This document shows positions 1 to 12,004 of a stretch of DNA of 64,000 nucleotides, piece by piece. The notes under the pieces are model-generated. The model worked only from the letters and a program-made list of their open reading frames with translations, did not search any database and had not been told where the DNA came from. Each line of letters opens with the position of its first letter. Position 1 is the first letter of the stretch. Made by a program: the position numbers and the translations under genes. Source of the stretch: Paramecium tetraurelia (Eukaryota; Ciliophora; Oligohymenophorea; Peniculida; Parameciidae); contig NW_001799422.1 of NCBI RefSeq assembly GCF_000165425.1, positions 63,206-127,205 of the forward strand, read 5' to 3'.

Positions 1-207
1 AACTTCTAAAGTAGCAATTCCGCAAGTTCTTGTCTATCTTCGTTCAAAAAATAGTAAATCATTTGAATCTCTGAAGCAAGTTAATAATTGGAAATCAATG
101 CTTAGAAAAATTTGAACTAAATCTGGACAATACCTCATTTCAAAATCCTTTAATAAGCGAATAATATAGTTATAAATCAAAATTCTTTCTGCATCAAAAG
201 TATTCAT
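1..207 (-). CDS. Hypothetical protein, N-terminal part, cut by window start
   Basis: With TAA/TAG read as Gln, an open frame begins at the ATG complementary to 205-207 and runs off the left edge, giving at least 69 residues. It starts MNTFDAERILIYNYIIRLLKD and is hydrophobic/aromatic in a way typical of real protein rather than shadow frame. No family is recognised. A possible 17-nt GT..AG stretch inside would break the frame, so I read it unspliced. The gene is divergent from the next + strand gene with about 500 bp between them. Confidence 0.45.
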
Positions 208-706
208 CCTAACCTCTTTGGCATATCTTCAGAATTAAATGGATTAATAATCAAATTATTTATCATCTTTATGTAATTGGATACAAAAATATGTATTAAA
301 AATAAAATCTCCTTTTCTGATAATCAAATAATAATCAATATATTATAGAACCATCTCAATTAAATGCAGAAATACTGTAATAGGTATATTAATGTGATAT
401 TATTAAGATATCCTCGATTCAATAGAAAATTAGTTGATAGCCTATTTTCTCCAAAAGTATAAAAACAATCAAAATAAAACACACTTTTAGCATAAAAATA
501 TATGGATCGCTTTTTGAATTTAAGAACTGATTAAAACATTTACATTAATTAATTTAAATAGGTATTATACTTGTATTAAATCTTTAGTAAAATTACCTTT
601 TTCATATTGTTAGGTAATATTTTTGTTAATCATTTAAATCAAATTAATTAAAAAAATAATTATCCATCAGATTTTTCTTTCTAAATAAAAAAAGGAGAAA
701 CGTGTA
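208..706. other. AT-rich intergenic region
   Basis: Very AT-rich spacer between divergent genes. No open frame with convincing composition, no tRNA-like fold and no repeat array was seen. It presumably carries both promoters. Confidence 0.5.
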
Positions 707-1062
707 ATGTCGTTAACTCATCCCTATACTAAAGGCTAATAAATTTTCTATGGTTAAATCTATAAAAAATATTAATAAAAGAGTTTATGATAAACATAGG
801 TTTACTCTATCACCCAACCTTTCGATCAAATTTCCCTTATACTTTACCTTAGTGTACCTCACTTTCTCGAATGTATATTTCATATTCTTCCATTGAAAGC
901 AACATATATGTTCCATAAATTTAAAATTATTACTATTTCATAAATGCTTTGAGATAAGGGTAATTATATCAATTATGCTATTTTAACTGCTATAAATGTT
1001 ATAATCCTAGGGGTTTATAATAGTTTATTAGTAATGATTAATTATATTTAAGATATATATGA
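707..1062 (+). CDS. Small hypothetical protein, one 29-nt intron
   Basis: ATG at 707 begins MSLTHPYTKGQQIF. Removing a 29-nt intron (753-781, starts GTTAAATC, ends AAAAG) joins frames and gives a 108-residue product ending at TGA 1060-1062; spliced length is exactly divisible by three. The product is rich in Tyr, Ser and Gln with a CYFNCYKC cysteine cluster near residue 85. No signal peptide or known domain was seen. Only 43 bp separate it from the next + strand gene, normal for this genome. It could be a chance ORF, because only one stop codon exists. Confidence 0.4.
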
Positions 1063-1105
1063 ATTTATGCAAATTTTGAGTAAAATTTGAATAATTAAAT
1101 TTATA

Positions 1106-2612
1106 ATGAGTTTAGAGATTCTCGATTATCTCAAGCAAGAGAATTAATAATTGTAAGAGCAGGTTCGTGAGCTCTAAGGATTGCTTTAATTGAATAAGTA
1201 GGCCTTGAAGGTATTGATGCCTCAAACAAGTGATGAATAACATAAAGGACTATTAACAGTATTAAAGAATTTGTAGGAGGAAAATGAAACATTACAAATG
1301 AAAATGGAGAAATTAGTTAAATAGCGTAACGAAGCTTAATGTGATTAATTGATAAATCAGCAAATAACAGAGGAGGTCTAAAGATAAGAGAAAGAACTAA
1401 TTTTATCATTACAATAAAAAATGCAGGGCTTGCAAGAAAATCTGATGTCTGCTGAAAGTAAGTTAGCGAAAATGGAGGAATTAAAACCGGAATATGACGA
1501 AATAGCTGGAGTGGTAATCAAATTTAGAGAAGTATGTGATCCTGATCTTATTGGACTAAAAATGCATAATGAAATTCAAATGCTAAATGAGCAACTCTTA
1601 ATTGAGCAGAAATAGAAATAGAAATTAATCAAAGAAAAATAGAGCATATAAGGACTAAATTTAGTAATTTAAGAATTTTATTTTATTAGAGATTGATGAA
1701 TGAATTATTGCAATAAAAGAGCATGGCTCATGCTGGTAACAAACTGATTTTCATGAATAAAGATCCAGAATAATTAATTGATTTTTAGGCAAGAGCCCTT
1801 AAGTTAATGGATAACTCTTCCTCTTGTGATACACCTTCTTCAAAATCCTCAGAGGCTCCTCTAGATGGAAATTATTCTCCTAAGATTTAATAGTTTTAGT
1901 TGAATTCAACAAAGGGAACAGTTATTCCTAAGCTTGATTTAACAAGAGCTAAATAAATATAGGAGATTAATGCTAAAAGATAAATACAATAGACTTAAAA
2001 ACCTTTGAATGATATCTAAAGTATGGAAAGGATTTAAAAACTCGAAAAAGCTCTGGATGAACTCAGAAAGAATCATTAAAGAGAAATGATCTTGAACAGG
2101 ACATTATAAGCACACAATGATGAGTTGTAAAGATATTGCGATGAGATGGAAGTAATATTAAATAGTAAATTAAGCATAGAATAAAATTGCTTACAAATTC
2201 AAATCTTCGGTATTAAGAAAGAGCCAAAAAGATGAATTCAAATTATAAGTTCTTGCACCAGTTTTATTTGAATCATAAGGACTTATTACCAACAACTTCA
2301 ATAAGTAGCAATCATTAAAGATAAACATCTGCAAATTAAATTGAAGATGAATAATCTTAATCTAAATAATTTGATATTGATGAGATGGAAAGCCCAATTT
2401 AAAGATAGAATAATGAGCCTTTAATATAATAATAATTAGCATCAAGTGTTTATTATTATATACCAAATAAGAAAGATGAATCAGTAAAATATTTATTGCA
2501 GACGGCTTAATAGATATATTCAACAATTTATGAAAGAGTGAATCGTGTGATACAAGAAGAGCCATAATGCAAACACAGATTCCGATCATTTAGCGAGATC
2601 ATAATAAATTGA
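1106..2612 (+). CDS. Long coiled-coil protein
   Basis: Two introns are inferred: 26 nt at 1664-1689 and 23 nt at 2152-2174, the second ending AAG. The joined frame encodes 485 residues. The first ~230 residues form almost continuous heptad-type coiled coil rich in Glu, Gln, Leu and Lys (for example LQEQVRELQGLLQLNKQ). A Ser/Thr/Pro linker follows, then a second short coiled coil and a Gln-rich C-terminal third. No motor, kinase or membrane segment is visible. Such proteins in ciliates are often cytoskeletal or basal-body components, but that is inference only. The 23-nt choice for intron 2 is forced by frame; the alternative 28-nt end (ATAG) would require a third intron. Confidence 0.65.
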
Positions 2613-2651
2613 TCATTACTGAGTAAAATTATTTATTATTATGTATCTATT

Positions 2652-3784
2652 TCATTATCTTTTAATTCCGCTTCCATGTAAAGCACTTATACATTCTGCG
2701 ACAGTATCCAAATTGCTGTGATATTCAGAAATTAATATGTTATGGCTGTTTGTTGCTAAGCCTTTCTCTTAAATGGATTATTTCAAACTTTCCCTTGCAG
2801 CATCAAGATTTGCTTGAGCTTCGTTAGCTAATTGTCTTCTTGAATCGATTTCGCCTTAAAATAGACCATATTCTTACTGTCCTTTCCTTAGATATCTTAT
2901 TGCAATTATGGAATGACATCTTTGACCAATGAATCAATTTTTGCATTCAATAACTCAAACAAATCTTAGGCTTATTGTTAGGCTGCTGTAAAGCCTGCTT
3001 GCAATGTTTGAATATTTTGATTAAATTAATCTCTAATGTTTTGTAATAAATTAATGACTCTAACAACTTGAAGTGAATAAATACTTTTATAAGTTTTATG
3101 CACTCTTGTAATCTTCAGTGTTTAATTAAAGTAACAAGCTATGTAATTCTGGTGTTCCTGAGACTAAAGAAGACAATTATTGAGCATCTTCTTCAACAAA
3201 TGAGGAGTCTATCTTTAATTGATGATTTACACTTTGCTTTATCTAACACTTTCAATGCTTCATCGATCACAACAATAGCAGCACTCAATTAACTGGTTCT
3301 TGTTTTGAAATCAGCTGAATCTTCTCTTTATTAATTCTCGATGTTAGCCTTTTATTGTTTAGTGCCTCCTAATTCGGTTCTTGTCCTTTCAAGGTCTTCC
3401 TCCAGAGAAATTCTTGACTTTAAGATTTCCCTGATTTAAATATTGTACTCAGCCACCTCACTTTCATATTGAGCAATAAGAGCTTTATAATTTGTTTCCT
3501 CTGTTTCTACTTATTAGACGAATGCTCCATATGATGAATTTTCATCGGCTATGGTTTGCTGAGATTAATCGATATATTACTTCAATGAGTGAAGCCCAGG
3601 CTTCCAATGCATCGAATAGGGGATTGAAATTAGGTGAACCCAATTCAACCATAGCAAGAACTGCTCTACCCATACTTGTGGCTTTTAAATTGTTGGTCAA
3701 AGCATCTTACAAAATTGTTGCTTATTCATTCACTTGTACTCCAAGTGCCAATCCTAAGAGAACAATCAAGACAAATGTTTTCAT
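2652..3784 (-). CDS. Trichocyst matrix protein (TMP family)
   Basis: The ATG complementary to 3782-3784 starts a typical secretory signal peptide (MKTFVLIVLLGLALGVQ). Four introns of 22, 22, 25 and 23 nt restore one frame of 346 residues, with spliced length divisible by three. The body is alpha-helical, with repeated patterns seen in Paramecium trichocyst matrix proteins, such as a YESEVAEYN stretch, DEALKVLDKA, and an N-terminal helix ending LISANHSR in the unspliced frame. TMPs are made as precursors, cleaved, and pack as the crystalline core of the explosively secreted trichocyst. They are encoded by a large multigene family, so the exact member cannot be named. Its 3' end faces the end of the + coiled-coil gene, 39 bp away. 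Confidence 0.85.
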
Positions 3785-3838
3785 TATTTATAATAACATA
3801 ATCCGTTTTTATATGCATAAAATATATTATTTTTGTTA

Positions 3839-4836
3839 TCATTTCTTTCTATAAACTGTAATCTCCTATTATTTAAAATATTTTCTATCATCCTCATCAA
3901 TTAATATCAAATTTAAAATGTATTTCACACTAAACTTGCCACTCACATTTTTTAAAGTAGGTGACATATCAATGCCACTCAAAAAAAGTCGAATGGGGAC
4001 TACTTCTCCCTTTTAAGGACACCCATCCATCAATTCGTACTTCACAAGGATATCATTCTCTGTTTACTGAGTATTACCTTATCCAATTTATTCCTTACGA
4101 ATCACAGCTAACTCCATGTACTTGATTTTTATTTTAACTAAATAAAAGTTCACTTTCCCTGTTACAACATCCCTCAAATGGTATCTTGATTTAAAGTATT
4201 CAAAATCTATGTGTAAACAATCTTCGATTCCCACTTCAAGCTTTAAGGAAGTTTAGGGTTAATCTTCTTAATCTTATTCCACTATTTAAACTGCAAACTC
4301 TACTTCCTTTTTCACTTATCCGTAATTTCTATTCATTGTAACCCGTAAATAATATCTATTTTTAATTAACACCCTATCTTACCTCAATTTGACCTCCTTG
4401 CCATAATAGCTTTCATATTGTTTCTCAAATTTATTAAATTAGAATTTATAAGTTTTATCTTCCATCAAAATACCTTAAGCATCCAATTCTCTGCCCATTG
4501 ACATAAAATCGGATGATTGCTTTTAATCATTTAGAATTTCTAGATAATTTCTATAAATTACCAATTCTCCCAATTAATTCGATACGAATTCCCAAGTGTT
4601 CAATCTTTTTATTTTTATTCATCTTCAAATCTACAACACCCGAAATGTCATCATCACCCTTGATTGTTCAAATTATATATTACTTAATATATAGGCAATT
4701 TTAGCAAGCCTTATTGCTTGTCATTGAATCTCCCTGTTTTCCTTGAATCTAATCCATCTAAGTATATATCTATTGTTGGAGCTCCTTACACCAAATTTAG
4801 CAATGCTGCCTCTCTATAAAAGTCTAATCATACCAT
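3839..4836 (-). CDS. VPS26: Retromer subunit VPS26
   Basis: Splicing out introns of about 20 (optional), 22, 25, 22 and 27 nt gives a ~293-residue arrestin-like protein. Diagnostic stretches include [12 protein letters not shown] near the N-terminus, [55 protein letters not shown], and a C-terminal arrestin fold half with [14 protein letters not shown]26 binds VPS35 in the retromer cargo-selective trimer and returns receptors from endosomes to the Golgi; ciliates use related sorting for dense-core granule biogenesis. The start is either ATG 4834-4836 followed by a 20-nt intron or ATG 4829-4831 unspliced; both keep the frame. The expected size for the family is about 300-330 residues. Confidence 0.9.
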
Positions 4837-4891
4837 GAATTCTAGATTAAAGTAAAAATATATTTAATTAATTAAAAGTATTTTTCAGTAT

Positions 4892-5860
4892 TCATATATA
4901 AGATAAAACCTTCAAAATCTCTAAATGTCTAAGCTTCAAAGCAAGCTATCTAGGGGTTTGCCCCCATATATCTTTTAACGATTCGTCAGCCTAGTGTCTC
5001 AATAGCAATTCAACCATCTCTTTTAAATTCCTTTTGCAGGCTATATGCAATGGTGTTTCTTAAATCTAATATATTTGATTAATTGATACTCTATTTCTAA
5101 TATTTATTAAATTTTTGTTTTCCATAAGTAATTTATGAACTGTAAAACTATCATTTTTAAGTATTGCATCAAAAAGTTGATTTTCAGAATCATTTGACCT
5201 TTTTATTAACTTTGAAATTAAGTTGATAATTTACTTTGATATTTAGTTTTTGCAGTTATTAACTAATCAACTAAACTTTATCCGGATTAGTTTGGTATTA
5301 GTCAAATTCCTATTCTGATGTTAGTCGTGGTTGAGGTATTGGCTTACTTTTGAGCAGCACTTTGTATTTGTTTTAGTTCTCAATTGTTGAATACTTGTGC
5401 GTAGGCAGATTCAAGTCTTCTTGTCTCCTAAAAAATTAAGAAATTGAATTTACATTCCAGTTGGTGTCATCAACTCTTCTGAATAATACTTGCTATACAG
5501 ATTGCATCTTTCCTCAAATTCTCTAACTCCTTTATTTGTCATTTTCTATATATCATCCAGGTCTTTCTTTAAGAGATTTTTAGATTTAGTCAGTAACTCT
5601 TATTTTCTTTTTGATTGCTATTCAGATACTTCTTTTTGATATCTTTCCAATTTTAGTTAAAAGTAACTTTTTTTTTTCCTTTTGAGTTATTCTTTATTCT
5701 CAACACTCTTTGGCTTCCCCACATCCTCTTTGATTGTCTGCGTAATCATTTTCTAAGATCTTTGAGTCAAAGGAACTTAGTGTAGCGAAGTTACATGAAA
5801 TGAAGCAGGATGATTATTTCTTTCATTCTTGAGATACGAGAAAATCTCATAATCATCCAT
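4892..5860 (-). CDS. Ankyrin-repeat protein with coiled-coil N-terminus
   Basis: Introns of 26, 25 and probably 24 nt (the last multiple-of-three intron sits at the start of an ankyrin unit) give about 297 residues. Residues ~50-130 are Lys/Glu/Gln-rich and helical. The C-terminal ~110 residues contain ankyrin repeats, recognisable as ETPLHIACKRNLKEMVELLL followed by WGQTPRQLALKLRHLEILK. I chose the ATG at 5858-5860 (MDDYEIFSYL); an upstream in-frame ATG at 5987-5989 would overlap the APC10 stop. Ankyrin repeats indicate protein-protein interaction; no catalytic domain is visible. A run of ten A residues lies inside the coding region and could be a sequencing hazard. Confidence 0.65.
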
Positions 5861-5988
5861 CAATTCTATCGTTTCACAACAGAGAAATACTTTTTTATTC
5901 CGGCGATATGCGTTCTGAAACAGCCTTCTTTCGTTTAAAAACAGGATCTCTCTTAACAACAAAAAGCATAATTATATAAATATAAACA

Positions 5989-6656
5989 TCAACGAATTGA
6001 AGCATATTAAGTAATTTCAGGTGTTTTAAAGTCTGGGAAACTCAAACCTTGATTTTGTTTCCTAAAATATAATTAATTTAAATTATGTACTCTCTTGGTC
6101 CAAATATTTTCACTTATCTGATATGCGTGTCCTTTCCACTATGTTAATTCTGTAAGACCACTATTTGGATATTAATGGTAGAAACGTAAGGCCTAACATA
6201 ATTTAAGCATATACTTTTCTTAGCCATTAAGCAATTTGGTCTTGAGTGCAAATACATACCATCCATATGGTTCCTTCAATTCAATGAATTACACTTCCTA
6301 ATTCTATTCATCAAATATACCTTCATATCCTAGATATTAGTTCCTGTTCGTATGGAAAGTTTGTTTGGAGTATAACTTTCATCTTATTTGAAATCTAAAT
6401 ACAAAGCAACTTCCTAAACTCTCATTTTCTTTAAAAATTATATTGTTATATAGTGTGGTTGTGTTCCATCTGACTACCAAAATGTATTCAAATTATCATC
6501 CCTTAATTGATCTACTCCATTTCCTGTCTTGGCCGATGATAGAGTCCAAATAGCCTAATCACCAATTTCTTTTCTTTGCATATTAGCTACAGGTGCCATA
6601 TTGGTTTGAGTGTATGGAGTCTAAATTGATGAGTAAAAAGGATTTTCTATGTTCAT
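5989..6656 (-). CDS. APC10: Anaphase-promoting complex subunit 10 (APC10/DOC1)
   Basis: Three introns (23, 22 and 29 nt) give a 197-residue protein. The DOC domain is unmistakable: ALWTLSS-like AIWTLSSAKTGNGVDQLRDD, NTFWQSDGTQPHYI, DESYTPNKLSIRTG, EPYGWY, then NQHSGKDTHIRQVKIFGP, the ligand-binding loop conserved from yeast to humans. The last residues are YASIR, so the C-terminal Ile-Arg tail that docks APC10 to the TPR subunits CDC27/APC3 is present. That tail is only recovered by using the 29-nt intron, which supports the splice model. The protein acts with co-activators as degron co-receptor of the cell-cycle ubiquitin ligase. Confidence 0.93.
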
Positions 6657-6731
6657 GTTAAATTTCAAATATTTATATATTAGAACTAAATTTTAATATA
6701 ATTATCAATGATAATAAATAGGGGAAAAATT

Positions 6732-7564
6732 TCAATTTTTATTTCCAATATTCCTAGTCTTTCTGGTGTGAATCATCGCAAATTTATGTTGCCTATCTAA
6801 TTTTAACATTTCTTCAGGAATCACATTTAATTATTAAAGAATGTGTTCGCTTTATTCGTTTATAATATGGGAAATGGTAATGATTATAGCTTTCATCTAC
6901 TGAAAATAGCCATTATCTTACAGAAGTTAAGATTATATTATATAAATATAGTTTTAATCAAAAGTGTTCAAAATTTGCTTTGAGGAATGTTATAACTAAT
7001 TAAAAGTCTATTTTGTATTTCTATTCTAGTTTTTAGTTTTAATATTTCTTGATTTAAATCCTTTTCTCTTTTTATAAATTTTTTTTCTCTTTACTTGAAA
7101 TGTTAAATCAATGATTTTGTTTTCAATAATAGGGCATCAAACTTTATTTGGAAATCATAGGATAACGGATTTGGTTGAATAGAATTTTACTTATGTTTCT
7201 GCTTCTTTGGAGATTGTTAAGTTACATTTTTTTAAGATTTTAAATTCATCGTAGAACTTAAATTTATTGCTTTTGGACTTGTGCTCTGGGATTTAGTATT
7301 CGATAAGCATAAAGTTGATGATTGCATAGACATTCTTTTTGTGCTACTCGAGTAATTCTCGAACAAACGAGAGTCTGTTTTACATCTACTATTGCTAATG
7401 CTTATCCTGTTATTATGCCGCGAACCTTTTTCGTAAATTCTTTAACTTCTAAAATAATCATTAAAACTGTTTAAGTTATTATATTTAGTTATTGATGGCT
7501 AACTCAAATTTGCTTTATGTTTTGCATTCTTTAATTTAGGTGATATAACCTTAATACTAATCAT
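6732..7564 (-). CDS. Hypothetical basic, Ser/Asn-rich protein; 3' exons uncertain
   Basis: An open frame starts at the ATG complementary to 7562-7564 (MISIKVISPKLKNAK) and continues about 198 residues as a basic Ser/Asn/Lys-rich chain followed by a short coiled coil (KTKSLIQHFKQREKKFIKRE). It hits TGA at 6968-6970. Coding-like sequence resumes further on (EQSEHILQQLNVIPEEMLKL, stop at 6732-6734), after a good 22-nt intron candidate (GTAAGATAATGG..CAG). I could not find an intron joining the two parts in frame, so the gene may end at 6968 or include both. A 21-nt in-frame intron is also possible in the middle. No family was recognised. Confidence 0.45.
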
Positions 7565-7887
7565 TTATTAATATTATAAAATATAATTAAAATCATTCTA
7601 TTCATCTATTGAGTAATGGGATGAATAATATTAATATTTAGATATCAGAATTCATATGTATTCTAGAAGTTTATAAGCTCTTGAAGTTGAAAATCTATTT
7701 TGGATTTGTAAACACTACATTCTTTTAGAAAACAGTAACTCTTTAATTAATACTTAAAAATTAATTTAAAAAATATATATTGTTATAATATTATTATTAT
7801 TGAAAGAATCTAAAAGTTTGATGTTGAAGAAGATCATTTTGATTAAACTTTCATTAAAAGTAATATTTAATCATTACACTCTATATC

Positions 7888-8965
7888 ATGGCAAACAAAA
7901 TATTTCAAATTAATGTTTTGAAATTACAACTATTTGAGGATATCAAAGGTTAATCATTTAGAATCTCAATTTAAGTTAAAAATTAAATTACAATTTTTGA
8001 GGAAAAATTATTATAGGAGCCAAAGTGCTTTACCAAATTAAGGAATATTATTATTTTTGATTGAGGTGATATCAAGGTGAAGCCTATTCAGAAAATAAAT
8101 TTATCTGGTCGATTACTTTAAAGTTACGTAAAAGAACTAATTTAGAGTAAAGTTGGATATTGTATTGAATGAAAATAAGGCATAGAGAACCCTTAATGAT
8201 ATGAAATCTCTCATAAAAACATGCTATGCCCTTCTTTTGGATGAAATACTTAATTTAGAATAAAAAATGACACTCAATATCCACCTAGATAGGAAACTTA
8301 TATATTGAATTTCACACTCTAGGAAGATAATCTAAGATATTTCAAGAAGTGGTTTAACATCTAACTGCAGCAAGACTTAAAAGTTTGTAAGATATGAGCA
8401 AGAAATAGGATTTTAATTTAAAGATATCCATTATCTCATTAAATTAAGATGATCCGCTTTATTAAACAATAAAAAGATTCATAGTGGTAGTCATTAAATT
8501 CATATTACCAAATCAGATAATTAGGAGTATCAAATACAGCTTATAAAACCAGCGTGGTTATATAAAAGTTAGAACAAAATTCAAAGTGTCATCAGAGGTA
8601 AAGGAATAGGGATTAAACACAAAAGGTTAAAAGAAGAGCCTTTTAGGTGGTTAATTAATTCAAGAAATACTAAGTAGAAAAAGGTTTAGATCCAGAACAG
8701 AGATTTTATGATGATAAGCTGCAAATATTATTTAGTGAATAATTATTCAATTGGATTACCATTAAGTGGGAATAGATAATTCTTTTTAGAGAAAAGCAAA
8801 ATCTTAGATGACACATTATATAATAAATTGATAAAATTGTTAGTTATTTAATTTGGATTCTGCTAGAAAATGGATCGCGATAAGTTGAGTTTAAATATCC
8901 GTTAGATTTATAAATTATATGACTAACATTATGTAAAATTGGATATGCGAAATAAAGATTTTTGA
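7888..8965 (+). CDS. Hypothetical protein, possibly C2-like; exon structure unresolved
   Basis: ATG 7888 opens MANKIFQINVLKLQLFEDIKG, a pattern resembling the first strands of a C2 domain. Coding-like segments follow in shifting frames: GEAYSENKFIWSITLK, LDIVLNENKAQRTLNDMKSL, TLGRQSKIFQEVVQHLTAAR, SISIQ-type strands with GYIKVRTKFKVSS, and a terminal NIRQIYKLYDQHYVKLDMRN before TGA 8963-8965. At least one intron is credible (23 nt, GTTACGTAAAAG..TTTAG near 8125), but not all joins could be explained by GT..AG introns. Start and end are therefore approximate. It lies 36 bp upstream of catalase. Confidence 0.4.
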
Positions 8966-9001
8966 GTTTGAGTTGATTATTACGCAAATTTAATAAATAA
9001 T

Positions 9002-10519
9002 ATGTCAGACAATTCAGATAATGTGTTGACCCAATCCACCGGTTGTCCAGTAGATGACAATCAAAACTCTTTGACAGCAGGAGAATATGGACCCATCCTT
9101 TTGCAGGACACTCATCTCATTGATAAATTAGCTCATTTTGATAGAGAGAGAATTCCAGAAAGAGTTGTCCATGCCAAAGGAGCAGGTATTTGATATCTTT
9201 GACATGTAAAGGTGCTTATGGATACTTTGAAGTGACAGGAGATGTGACTAAGTACACAAAAGCCAAATTTTTGGATACAGTTGGAAAAAGAACACCAATT
9301 TTCACAAGATTCTCTACTGTGGGAGGTGAGAAGGGATCAGCAGATTCTGAAAGAGATCCAAGAGGATTCGCTGTTAAGTTTTACACTGAAGAAGGCAATT
9401 ATGATATGACAGGAAACAATACACCAGTCTTCTTCATAAGAGATCCAAGTAAATTCCCAGATTTTATTCACACATAAAAAAGAAATCCTTAAACTAACTT
9501 AAAGGATGCTAATATGTTCTGGGATTTCTTGAGTTTGGTGCCTGAAAGTGCTCACTAAGTCACCATTCTCTTTTCAAATAGAGGTACTCCAAATGGATAT
9601 AGACATATGAATGGATATACATCACATACATTCAGATGGGTCAATAAGGAAGGAGAAGCATTTTGGATTAAATTACACTTCAAAACAGATTCTGGTAATA
9701 AGACATTTACAGGTGCTGAAGCTGATGAATTAAAGAGAACAAATGCAGATTATGCTACTCAAGATTTGTTTGAACATCTTGCTACTGGTAAGACAGCTAC
9801 TTGGACGGTCTAAGTTCAAGTTATGCCAGAATAGGATGGATTCAAATATAAATGGAATATTTTTGATGTCACTAAAGTATGGCCACACAGTGATTATCCA
9901 TGTCTTAATTTCGGAAAAATGGTTTTGAATAGAAATCCAGAAAACTACTTCTAAGAAGTTGAACAATCAGCTTTCAGTCCAGGACATTTAGTCCCAGGTA
10001 TTGAACCATCATTGGATAAAATGTTATAAGGAAGATTGTTCTCATATCCAGATACTCACAGACACAGATTAGGAACCAATTATACACAACTCCCAGTCAA
10101 CTGTCCATACAGAGCTAGAGTCATCAATCAATAAAGAGATGGACCTTAATCCTACAATAACTAAGGAAATAGACCAAATTATGAACCTAATTCATTTTAA
10201 CCATTAAAGATGATTCCAGAAACCAAGACTAGTTAATATAGAGTAACTGGTTTAATCGGAAGATATAAACCATCACATCCAAATGATGATTTCGCTCAAC
10301 CAGGAGTTCTATACAGAAAGGTTATGAATGATTTTGAAAGATAATGGTTAATAACCAATATTGTTGGAAATTTGAAAGTATTTGTTTAATTAATAATGTT
10401 AGAATGCCAATAGAGTAATCCAAGAGAGACAAGTTAAAGTGTTTACTAAATGTGACCCAGAGTATGGAGAGAAGATTGCTTAAGGATTAGGATTCCCCAA
10501 CAACAAAGCCAGATTGTGA
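9002..10519 (+). CDS. CAT: Catalase, peroxisomal
   Basis: Two introns (26 nt at 9187-9212 and 25 nt near 10378-10402) give 488 residues, close to the usual size for small-subunit catalases. Visible catalytic features are the distal His in RVVHAKGAG, the Asn in [11 protein letters not shown], the [20 protein letters not shown] loop, and the proximal haem-ligand Tyr in [14 protein letters not shown]. The chain ends in Ala-Arg-Leu, a valid type 1 peroxisomal targeting variant of SKL. It dismutates hydrogen peroxide produced by peroxisomal oxidation. Codon use is richer in G/C than its neighbours, as expected for a highly expressed gene. Isocitrate lyase lies about 6 kb downstream. Confidence 0.97.
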
Positions 10520-10545
10520 TCAGCATAATCAATTATATCATATTA

Positions 10546-11446
10546 TCACATTATTTTTTTATCCTGATTCTTACTATTGACTTTGCTTCTAAGCCAAGTT
10601 GGGATGTAAGGAATTGGATACTTTTCTTAGTTGTATCCGGTTCCAAATATAAAATCGCTTAATCCCCAAATGCTGAAATTGCATGAATAGTAATAATGAT
10701 GTAAGGTATGTCCAGCTGGGTCCCATCTTCCATCGTGTGCAAGTTAAGCATATACTGATGTTAATAGCCCAAAGACGTGATGACACACTGGATGGAATGG
10801 ATAGATAAATGTTGGTAGGAAATGTCCGATAGGCCCTTAAATCAATGCTTCTACTGGATGTACAGCATCTTAAGCATAAGCTCCAGGTTCAACAAATTCA
10901 TGATGTTCTCCATGAAAATGTTTCCAAAAAAAGGGCATGTGTCCAATTATATGTGAAGTATAAAACCACACATCAAATGTCACCATGTATCTTAATTCAT
11001 AAATGATATTATCTTACATGATTAAGGAAACAAAGAATTCTTTCAATCCGAATTCATGTGTCTCATAATACCCATAATAAGGATTCAAAGGCTGTATCTT
11101 CCATATTATTCCTGTTGTTAATAAAATTACGTAGAACAGAGCTTTGATTCCCCTCCTCATTTCTTCCCTTGTTTATTCGATTCTTTCAGGAGTCTTTGGA
11201 GCTGGATGACTCCAAACCAAAATTTGACTAATACAAAAGTACATGGAATAATAGAACAACCTATATAAGGTTATTAATTTACCCTATGTACACACATGCT
11301 ATCAAATATTCAAAAATTGAATTTATCTCTAAAACGTTATAACTTAAAGAATCTGGGAATTTTAGGAAGGGTATTGTTACATAGTCATTGGGATTAAAGC
11401 AATAACTACTCATGATTGATATCATCAATAATAAGAGTTTCATCAT
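10546..11446 (-). CDS. Fatty acid hydroxylase/sterol desaturase superfamily membrane protein
   Basis: One 22-nt intron gives 292 residues. Hydrophobic segments flank histidine boxes: HIIGHMPFFWKHFHGEHHEF supplies HxxxH and HxxHH-type motifs, and HTLHHYYYSCNFS supplies the last box near the C-terminus. These His clusters bind a di-iron centre in the ERG3/ERG25/CH25H/FA2H superfamily, which hydroxylates or desaturates lipids in the ER. The N-terminus has a hydrophobic signal-like stretch (MMKLLLLMISIMS). The exact substrate cannot be read from sequence. It converges on catalase with 26 bp between stops. Confidence 0.85.
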
Positions 11447-12004
11447 TTTTTCTAAATTATTAGATATTAATATATATAATAATAGTTCTATTTTCGATTA
11501 AATTAATACTAAATTGTTATACTAATCATTCATGTTAAAAGAAATCTATTCACCAACACAAATTTTTATTTTGCAGCAATCCTTATATATGGAGATTGAT
11601 TGATATCAAGTGTTAATAATTGTATTAATATCTTCTTTCGTATTTTTTTAAGTATTTTATAGTAATTGTCACTTGACAACCATTGGACCAATAATTCTCC
11701 CTATGTAGTGTTATTTTATAGAAAATTTATATTTTAATTTAATGAATTTATATAAAGATTGTTGACATATTGTTGAATAAGAAAGATTCAAACAATATTT
11801 CCCTAAATGGATGAACTAAAACTATACATTCTTTGCGAAATTCAATAATTTAAGCACTTATTTTTTGCTATTGGACATTTTCTTAATTTTCAATTTTAAT
11901 TTCGATAAAATGATTGTACTTTTATTTATTTCGTTGAGTAAAATATATTTTATTCAATTATAAATATAAAATAATAAAATAAAGTTCTCTAATTAATATT
12001 AATA
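11447..12004. other. Intergenic region between divergent genes
   Basis: About 560 bp of AT-rich DNA between the hydroxylase start and the VHS-ear gene start. No convincing ORF, RNA gene or repeat seen. Presumed to hold two promoters. Confidence 0.5.

Noticed and set aside
5690-5716. 26-nt intron in the ankyrin gene (GTTGAG..AAAAG)
   Set aside because: A recount of the ten-A run showed the frame is continuous there, so no intron is needed.
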